From Clostridiales bacterium UBA1770 (GTDB lineage Bacteria; Bacillota; Clostridia; Oscillospirales; CAG-272), in assembly GCA_002315325.1 (NCBI GenBank), contig DCGU01000069.1, forward strand, positions 30,973 through 41,069: a stretch of DNA of 10,097 bases, given 5' to 3'. The translations under genes and the position numbers were made by a program. Below, one piece after another: positions 1 to 6,800 of the stretch (its first letter is position 1; the number at the start of each line of letters is the position of its first letter). Under the pieces are notes generated by a model, which saw only the letters and a list, made by a program, of their open reading frames with translations, was not told the DNA's origin and did no database searches.

Positions 1-33
1 ATAGAAATATCATTTGTGAAAATCGATTAGGGC

Positions 34-90
34 ACAATCCCTCAGTCGCCTAATCCGGCGCCAGCTCCCTTTACACAAGGGAGCCTACGA
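34..90 (-). repeat. Short palindromic intergenic repeat, left copy
   Basis: Read on the minus strand this unit runs from TCGTAGGCTCCCTTGTG through a variable region to GACTGAGGGATTGT. It contains a perfect 8-bp hairpin (GCTCCCTT at 64-71 pairing with AAGGGAGC at 77-84, loop TACAC) and a weaker second hairpin (CGCC 47-50 with GGCG 57-60). The same framework recurs at 167-217, 9941-9988 and 9993-10093 with different inner stems. I recognise this as a dispersed palindromic repeat of Clostridia-like genomes from general familiarity only and cannot give it a published family name. It carries no coding potential. Confidence 0.75.
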
Positions 91-166
91 ATAAAGCATA
101 TCTGCATTTTGTTGAAATAACGTGCGCACAATCTTATTGCATCGTTGGCAGAAATACCCCAACCAA

Positions 167-217
167 GCCCGCCTTGTGTAAAGGAGGGGGGACCGCTGAA
201 AGCGGTGGGAGGATTGT
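167..217 (+). repeat. Short palindromic intergenic repeat, second copy facing the first
   Basis: This copy reads in the plus direction: CCTTGTGTAAAGG, then a variable 6-bp hairpin (ACCGCT, loop GAA, AGCGGT at 192-206), then GGGAGGATTGT at 207-217. Its outer end is the near-reverse complement of the ACAATCCCTC that begins the left copy at 34, so 34-217 is bounded by imperfect inverted ends like a miniature inverted-repeat element of about 184 bp. I see no target-site duplication just outside the two ends. The 76 bases between the copies (91-166) hold nothing I can identify. Confidence 0.65.
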
Positions 218-257
218 CTTCCTGCAGGTCTATTACATAAAACGTTGAGGTTACGAT

Positions 258-626
258 ATGGATAGAAAACATAACTCGGCGATTACGCACTTAGCAATAC
301 AATTGCGGCATAATATGACCAAAGAAGAGCGTCACCTATGGTATGATTTTTTGCGTACGTATCCCGTTAAGTTCATCCGTCAAAAAGTACTTGGCAAATA
401 TATAGCCGATTTCTTCAGTCCGTCCGCCAATCTCGTTATTGAATTGGACGGCTCCCAACACTATACCGAAATCGGTATAGAAAAGGACACCGAAAGAACA
501 GCATACTTGGAGCAATTCGGCATTACTGTTCTTCGTATTCCCAACATTCAAGTCAATAACAACTTCCCCGGTGTCTGCCTCTTCATCAACCAAATTGTCA
601 CAGAAAAGACAGGCAATCTAAACTAA
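258..626 (+). CDS. DUF559 family protein (Vsr-like / PD-(D/E)XK endonuclease fold)
   Basis: A 122-residue protein that matches the whole length of the DUF559 family, whose fold is related to very-short-patch repair (Vsr) and restriction endonucleases. Visible family landmarks in order are: an N-terminal helix with L-R-x-x-M-T-x-E-E-R-x-L-W (16-28), R-Q-K with G-K-Y-I-A-D-F (41-52), I-E-L-D-G-S-Q-H (61-68), D77 and R80, and G-I-T-V-L-R-I-P-N (88-96). D51, E62 and D64 are the likely metal-binding acidic residues, with H68 nearby, so the catalytic site looks intact. The start is supported by a GAGG at 247-250, seven bases before ATG. Its base composition (about 38% GC in a sampled line) is lower than that of the following gene. 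No partner gene such as a methylase is present. The substrate is unknown; DNA cleavage is inferred from the fold only. It lies directly beside two palindromic repeats, and a role in repeat maintenance or mobility is possible but unproven. Confidence 0.9.
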   Translation: MDRKHNSAITHLAIQLRHNMTKEERHLWYDFLRTYPVKFIRQKVLGKYIADFFSPSANLVIELDGSQHYTEIGIEKDTERTAYLEQFGITVLRIPNIQVNNNFPGVCLFINQIVTEKTGNLN

Positions 627-648
627 AATTAAAGAATCCATTTTACTA

Positions 649-654
649 TATAAT
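649..654 (+). promoter_or_regulatory. Candidate -10 box for the giant gene
   Basis: A perfect TATAAT lies in the AT-rich spacer after the small gene, about 70 bases before the chosen start of the next gene. The sequence 16-18 bases upstream (AAATTA-like) is a poor match to TTGACA and there is no TG extension, so this is a candidate rather than a convincing sigma-A promoter. If used, it would give a leader of about 60 nucleotides and separate transcription of the large gene. Confidence 0.4.
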
Positions 655-710
655 CAACAATCACGTCGCCGATGCGCTTGCACCGCGATGACTTCGGGGT
701 CCACCCCCAA

Positions 711-716
711 AAAGGA
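711..716 (+). promoter_or_regulatory. Ribosome binding site that decides the start of the giant gene
   Basis: AAAGGA ends seven bases before the ATG at 724, which is ideal spacing. The in-frame ATG at 688 is preceded by GC-rich sequence without any purine-rich Shine-Dalgarno motif. Starting at 724 also puts the basic residues of the signal sequence next to the initiator Met. The 36-base extension from 688 would add twelve unlikely residues, encoded across the ribosome binding site itself. Confidence 0.75.
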
Positions 717-723
717 AAGCAAA

Positions 724-843
724 ATGAAACTACTCAAAGGCCGCGTACAAAGTGCACAATTGCATAAACGTTTACCGCGCGCGGGCGTGGTCCTTTTGGC
801 TGTGCTTTTGCTGTGCTTGGCGCTGTGCGCCGCCGCATTCGCC
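724..843 (+). other. Signal peptide or N-terminal membrane anchor of the giant protein
   Basis: The first 19 residues carry five Lys/Arg (K2, K5, R7, K15, R16) plus R19, followed by a hydrophobic stretch at about 20-40 rich in Val, Leu, Cys and Ala. A-F-A followed by Y-Y-T at 38-43 gives a plausible signal peptidase I site after A40. The cysteines at 31 and 35 are preceded by Leu, so no valid lipobox is present. The A-F-A-Y-Y-T junction followed by G-x-L-T-V-N-G-x-V-x-L resembles the start of TasA/camelysin-type proteins processed by SipW-like peptidases; that comparison is inference. Confidence 0.75.
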
Positions 844-3800
844 TATTATACCTACCGCGGTCAATACGCCGGGATCCTCACCGTCAACGGTGAGGTCCGT
901 TTGGACGCCTTTGACGTACTGTACGAGGACATGCGAAACCAGGCCGGCTACGGCACCACCCCGGAAAATCCCTTTGTCATCGACAACGTGTCGCGTTGGA
1001 ACAACCTGATCAAACTGAACAACGAGGGCAAACTTGTCTCCTCTAAAACCGCCTCCGGCGCGACCCACTACTATTTCTGCCTGGAATTCAACACCGAGAC
1101 CATGCAGCTGCTGGACCTGGCGGACGAGGGCAGCTTTGCCCCTGTCGGTACGGTGTCCTATCCCTTTATGGATGACCTGGCCGGCGTAGTATACGCCTAC
1201 AACGATGCGACGCTGGGCACCGTGTACTACAGCGGCTGTATCGAGACGGTACAAATCACCCACGTCGGTTCCACCGTTTACGTCGAAAACGACGCCACGG
1301 CGCTGAACCCTGCCGACTATCCCGCCGGCACGTATTACGCCGTGCCGCACACCTATACCAAGGTCAACGATAAAATCGTATTGGATTTGACGTCGACCCT
1401 GACGTATATCCCCCAGAGCCAAATGACCCCCGTGCGCCAAATGATCGCCAACGAGACCATCGCACTGGATGCATCCGCCAACGCTGCCGACAACCCCGTG
1501 GACGTCGGCGTGTTCGGTACCATCGGTGCGAGTGCCAACGTCCACGACGTGATTCTGTATAATATCAATATCAGCTGTACCGAGGACGTCACCAAACTGG
1601 CGTCGGTTTGGTCTGCCGTTTTGGACCTGTTCACAGGACATAACACCGTGAAGGACGACGACAGTGACGAACGTCATATCGGTATCTTTGCCGGCCACGT
1701 ATTGGGCAACGTCGGCAATATCAGCGTGGCGGGCCAATCCACCATTGAAATCGCCACGGCGGGTGTCAACTACCACTCTGCCTATACCACGGTCGGTGCC
1801 TTTGGCGACAGTGCCACCATCGGCGGCATCCCGGTGCAGGAATTGATCGAGGATTTCTTTACCGGTAACGGTAACGTCGGCGGCTGTCTGTTTGCCGACG
1901 CCGTATACGAACTGGTTACCACCGCCGGTACGTCCGGTGAACGCGGTGCCACCTACTATACGCTGTCAAACGTGCAGCAAAACGGCAAAAACCTGGTCAA
2001 GGCCAACCAGACCTTCGCCATGGGTTCTTATACCTTCCTGTTGTCATCCAGCGGCAACGTCATCAGTTCCATTTGGCCGGAAACTGTCGTTAATGCCATT
2101 GACAACGGCAACGGCACCGTAACGCTGTCGGTGCTCAACGACAATACGCACGCCGTCAATACCTGCGTGCTGTATTGCAATGACGAATACCGCTACACGG
2201 GCGACGAGGGCAGCCAGTCTGCCGTCATCGGTAAGGCCGCCGCCGTCAGTGAATCCAAATATACCGGTGTGTCCAACCCCGATAACTCGGGCTCCGTCAT
2301 CGATGCCGGCAAGTATTTGATATGCGCGCGTGTGCAGGACGACGACGTTGTGGGCGGCTACTCGTACTATGCCGTCAAAATCAAGGCAAGACTAAACAAT
2401 GCCGGTGAGGCCGTCTATTCCTTTGACGACGAGGACAACGACGTCACCAACTACGTTATGGACCAGAGCGGCTCCAAGACGCTGTATATGTCCGCCCTGT
2501 GGGAGGTGGAAAACGCTGCCACGCAGGCCAAATTTGAAAACTGCCGCTTTACCGGCAACTGGCTGGGGGTCAATGCCGATAAGCCGAGCTTGTGCAACAG
2601 CACGGCCGCTGTGGGCCTGTCCTATGACCTGGGCAACAGCGCTATGTACTATACCACGACGTCGGGCAGCACGACGCTCACGCATTATCTGACGTTCAAC
2701 CCTGCCAATAACAGTTTCTATTTCAGTGAAACGCGCGGCACCTATGCCGATATCCGTTTGTATGCTATCTCCAATGGGTATATCCTGCGTGAGGTGACGT
2801 CCACCGCAGATTTGGTGGAAAACGACCAATATATCATCGCCGCAGAGCAGGGCGGAACCTATACGATGCTGGGTTTGGATACCCAGACCACGTCGGCCGG
2901 TACCACGACGATTTCGGCCCAGGCCAGTGCTTGGAACACCGATGAGGCGCCCGCCAGCGTGACACTGAATGCCTACAACGCCAACAAAAATTACGTATGG
3001 CTGATGGGCAACGTGTCGGGCTCTACCTTCACTTTGGTCGACCGTATGAGCGGCACCTTATATTTGGCGCACGACGGCAGTACAGCCGCCGGTTCCGCCT
3101 CGCAGCAATCCATCGCCTATGCGACTGCCGGCAGCGGCTGCACGCTGACGATGGACGGTAATACTCTCACCTATAACGGCACGAACTTTATCACAGGCAG
3201 TGCTGCGTCCGGTGTGACCCTGCACCTGTACCGTTTGGTGCCCGACGTGGACGACCCGCTGTATATCACCTATGCGGGGTCGAGTATGGTCGACGCGCAG
3301 AGCTCCACGCTGGCGGCCGGCGACTACGTCGTCACGATTAAGAACGGCAATGATACCTATGCCGTCAACCGCAGCGGAGGCGCTGTTTCCATTAGTCCTG
3401 CGAGCGTGGACAATACCACGATGGCGACGCTGCGCTGGACGCTGACGCCCACGGGCGGCGGCGCAACGGGCGATACCTTTACGCTGTCTTACGCTGGGAC
3501 CACTTTGTCTATCGGCAATAATACCATATGGCGCTACGACGCCGTGAACCACCGCTTCTTCACGGTGGACGGCAGCAAATACCTCGGCATCAGCGGCACG
3601 TCGTTTGCACTGTACAATAATGACACGCAAAGCGGCATATCCTTTGCCGCCACGATGTATCAGGTCAAGACGCAATATACCTATGCATCCTTCGGTTTGG
3701 TCGACCCGTCGGGCACCCTCTCGGCATCCAAGGTTTACTTTATTGCCACGGCCCCCATCGGCGACAGCACCAGCATCGAGGCTCCCGTTTTGGCGGGTCG

Positions 3801-6800
3801 TACCGATGCATCGACCAACGGGTCGGCGCTCTCCTATTATAATATCGGCGGCAAATATACCGTGTCCGGTACGGTCAGCAACCGCACGGCGACGTTTGTC
3901 ACGACGTATGATATTTCCAACTACGTGTGGAACTATGAGCGTTCCTCCTCACAGGGTTCGTACGACGACGATAACCAATTCTACAACGGCACCGGCAGCC
4001 GCAAGCTGTACCTGGGTATTTCCGCAACGACCGGTTCCCGTACGCTGCAGCTCAACAGTGCGTCACAGCGCTCCATCAACGGTTCCATCGTCGCCGCCAC
4101 CACGTTCAATTTGTATTCGTCGCATACCTATTGGTTCCAAGATTATTACTACAGTGCCTACGGCGGTATGATCTGCTTCCACGGTTCGCTGCAATATAAT
4201 TTCCTGCATTTGGGTTCCAACCCCGGCACGCTGGACCTGGTCGTCCGCGGTGATAACGGCTGCTACGTGACCGATATGCCCTACGTATACGAGGCAGGGA
4301 GCATGACCACGACGGAAGTATTGTCGGCTGTATCTGACACGGGCGACACGCTGGTACAGGACTTTGACTATATGATTGCCGCTGCCTTCGGCACGGGCGA
4401 CGAGACCCGCTATGCGGCATTGTCCCGCAACGACGAGGGGACGTTGACCATGGGCGGGACGGACGTCACAGCCCAGGTGCAGCAGTCCCTGACCAATCCC
4501 GGTGCCAGTGTCATGGTGCCCGTCGGTGCCGCCTGGACGCAGACGTCCGACAGCGCTGAGTTGCGCTTTGCCCACGTGGCGACAGCCAACAGCGGCAGCG
4601 CTAATTACTTGATTCCCAACGGCACGTCGGCTGTCACGACGCAGAACGTCGCATCTAACGTGACCAACAATACGGCCACCTGGCATTACGATATCGTTGG
4701 TAAACGGTTGTCCACCATTATTAATAGTACCACCTACTATTTGGCGGCAACCAAAAATGGGGAAACGGTATCCTGGTCCTTGACAACCAATATAGCGAAC
4801 GCTGCCCGGATTTACCTGATCCACGTCGAGGCGACCTATCGTGTTGACCGTGTGGACGACTGGGGCAGCGACACGCTGCAGAGCGGTGAATTCGTCATCG
4901 CCGGTACCAGTGCGGCCGGTGCCACGGGCTTGGGCTCCACGGGCAATGAGATTGTATGGCAAAGTATGTCGGGCTATTTGACGACGAACCTGAGTGAAGC
5001 CAACTATATGGCGATACAGAACTATATTTGGCTGCAAAAGTATTACGATAACAATACGTCCATCACGTATGCCACGGACATTACGGACAACGAAATCACC
5101 TTCCAGCCGGCCAACAAGGCGGGCCTGGGTGGTGTGGCAGGCCTGTACCGCTCCGGTGGTTTGTTCTCGTCGTCCGGTTACGTGCTCCAGCCTTATTCCG
5201 GCGACTACCGCTGGGACCTGACCAAGACCAATACCGGCAACTGGACGCTGATCAACGCCGATAAGGTCGGTAACAGCACGTTTGGTACCTCGGCCGGGCA
5301 GGTGGGATTGATATTTACGGACGAATCTTCATCTACATTGAATGCGCAGCAGGCGGGAGTTATATATGAAAAAACGTCCACCGGTGAACTTGATAATAGT
5401 GTTAATTGGGGTACTGATTCTTCAAATATCTATTTATATAACTCAGTTTCATTTCAACCAATAAGTACTATTTCAACTGAAGCATATTATTTTCTGGTTG
5501 CGGTTGTTAATTCAAAGACGTATGCAATTGGTAATTATTCAGGAAATATTGCCGTTATAGAAGCGTCTTCGGCAGATGGTCTTGATAATCATTTTAAATG
5601 GAGACTCAGCTCATTTAGTGGTGGATATAGATTGTATAATGCAGAAGACAATACAACATACGCCAATGTAGATGCAGAAGGGGAATTGTATTTAGGTGAA
5701 GCTGACCCTATTGGTTATTTTACACGGTCTGGTGCCTTATTAAAATATGCCTATTTAGTAGGTGATACATATTATGCTTATCGTTATAGTTCATCAAGTG
5801 TGCGGTTGAATACTTCAACTTCGTATTATGCACAATTATACTATGTTTCAAATGTTGAAACCAGAACGTACATTTGGGGCGAGGAATATTATCGTTATAC
5901 ACTAACAAAAACATCATCTTCAAATAATACTGTTGATGGGTCTAATCGATGGCTTTTACTCAATTCGACTTCTCGCTATTATTTGGTTGGACATAGTGGT
6001 TCTTCTTTTACAATTATCAATATAGGCACTCCAAACTCATCAAATGGAGGCAACCTTGTCTTTGACTTTGATGATAACGTTAGCGAATATACTGCTTATA
6101 ATTTGCAAGTTACAAAGGTTGGCTCTAAATATTCTCTTAAATTTTCTGATACCAATTTGTATTACTTGACGCCTCCGACATCCATTTCTTCGTCAAAAGT
6201 TATTACACTATCTACAACGCAAAGTGTTTTTGGTTATAATGATAGTAACGGTTTAAATGTATCAACTGTTTCTCCGGGAACTTTTGGTATTTCTTCCATA
6301 TCAAATGGTTTTTCAATTGTTCCAGCAAATGGTAATACTATGGTTGGCGGTACCACCATTGTCTTCCGCAAAAACGGCTCTACCTGGTCTCCCTATTACG
6401 GTTCACTCAATACCGGCGATACCTATGCGATTGCCGTACGAAAAATGCCGACGGACGAAAATCATCCCGGCAACAATACCGCATCCTATTATTTGATGGG
6501 GTATAATGGGTCATCTCTCATCTCCTACGACCTTGGTGCAACCACAGACGACGCGGCTACGTTCTTGTCGGGCAATACCAACTATCATCTGGTCGCCATC
6601 GACGGCAACAACAATATCGGTAAACAATTGGTCTATGTCAACACGATGACCAGTGAGAGCAACTATCGGTATTTGGCTGTCAGTGATACGGGATATTTGA
6701 CTGCCTCGTCCACTATGCCGACGACGTACGACTGGCGGTACGAGGGCAACGATACCCTGACCTATAAGTCAAGACTCTGGACCGTTACCAAGGATGAGGG

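Noticed and set aside
42..290. 82-codon minus-strand frame over the left repeats
   Set aside because: It reads through the palindromic repeats and overlaps the start of the DUF559 gene; there is no family resemblance.
688..723. Upstream in-frame ATG that would lengthen the giant protein by 12 residues
   Set aside because: There is no Shine-Dalgarno sequence before it, and a well-spaced AAAGGA precedes the ATG at 724.
811..830. Lipoprotein signal (cysteines in the hydrophobic segment)
   Set aside because: Both cysteines (31 and 35) follow Leu, which does not fit a lipobox requiring Gly, Ala or Ser just before Cys.
772..1776. 334-codon open frame on the minus strand
   Set aside because: It lies wholly opposite the giant gene's signal peptide and N-terminal region. 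Its translation is low-complexity (Val, Gly, Arg, Asp rich) with no family motif, as expected opposite a GC-rich codon-biased gene.
4063..5037. 324-codon open frame on the minus strand
   Set aside because: It lies opposite the giant gene, with Gly/Arg/Val-rich translation and no recognisable domain. Comparable long antisense frames occur along the GC-rich parts but not in the low-GC segment, which shows they are composition artefacts.
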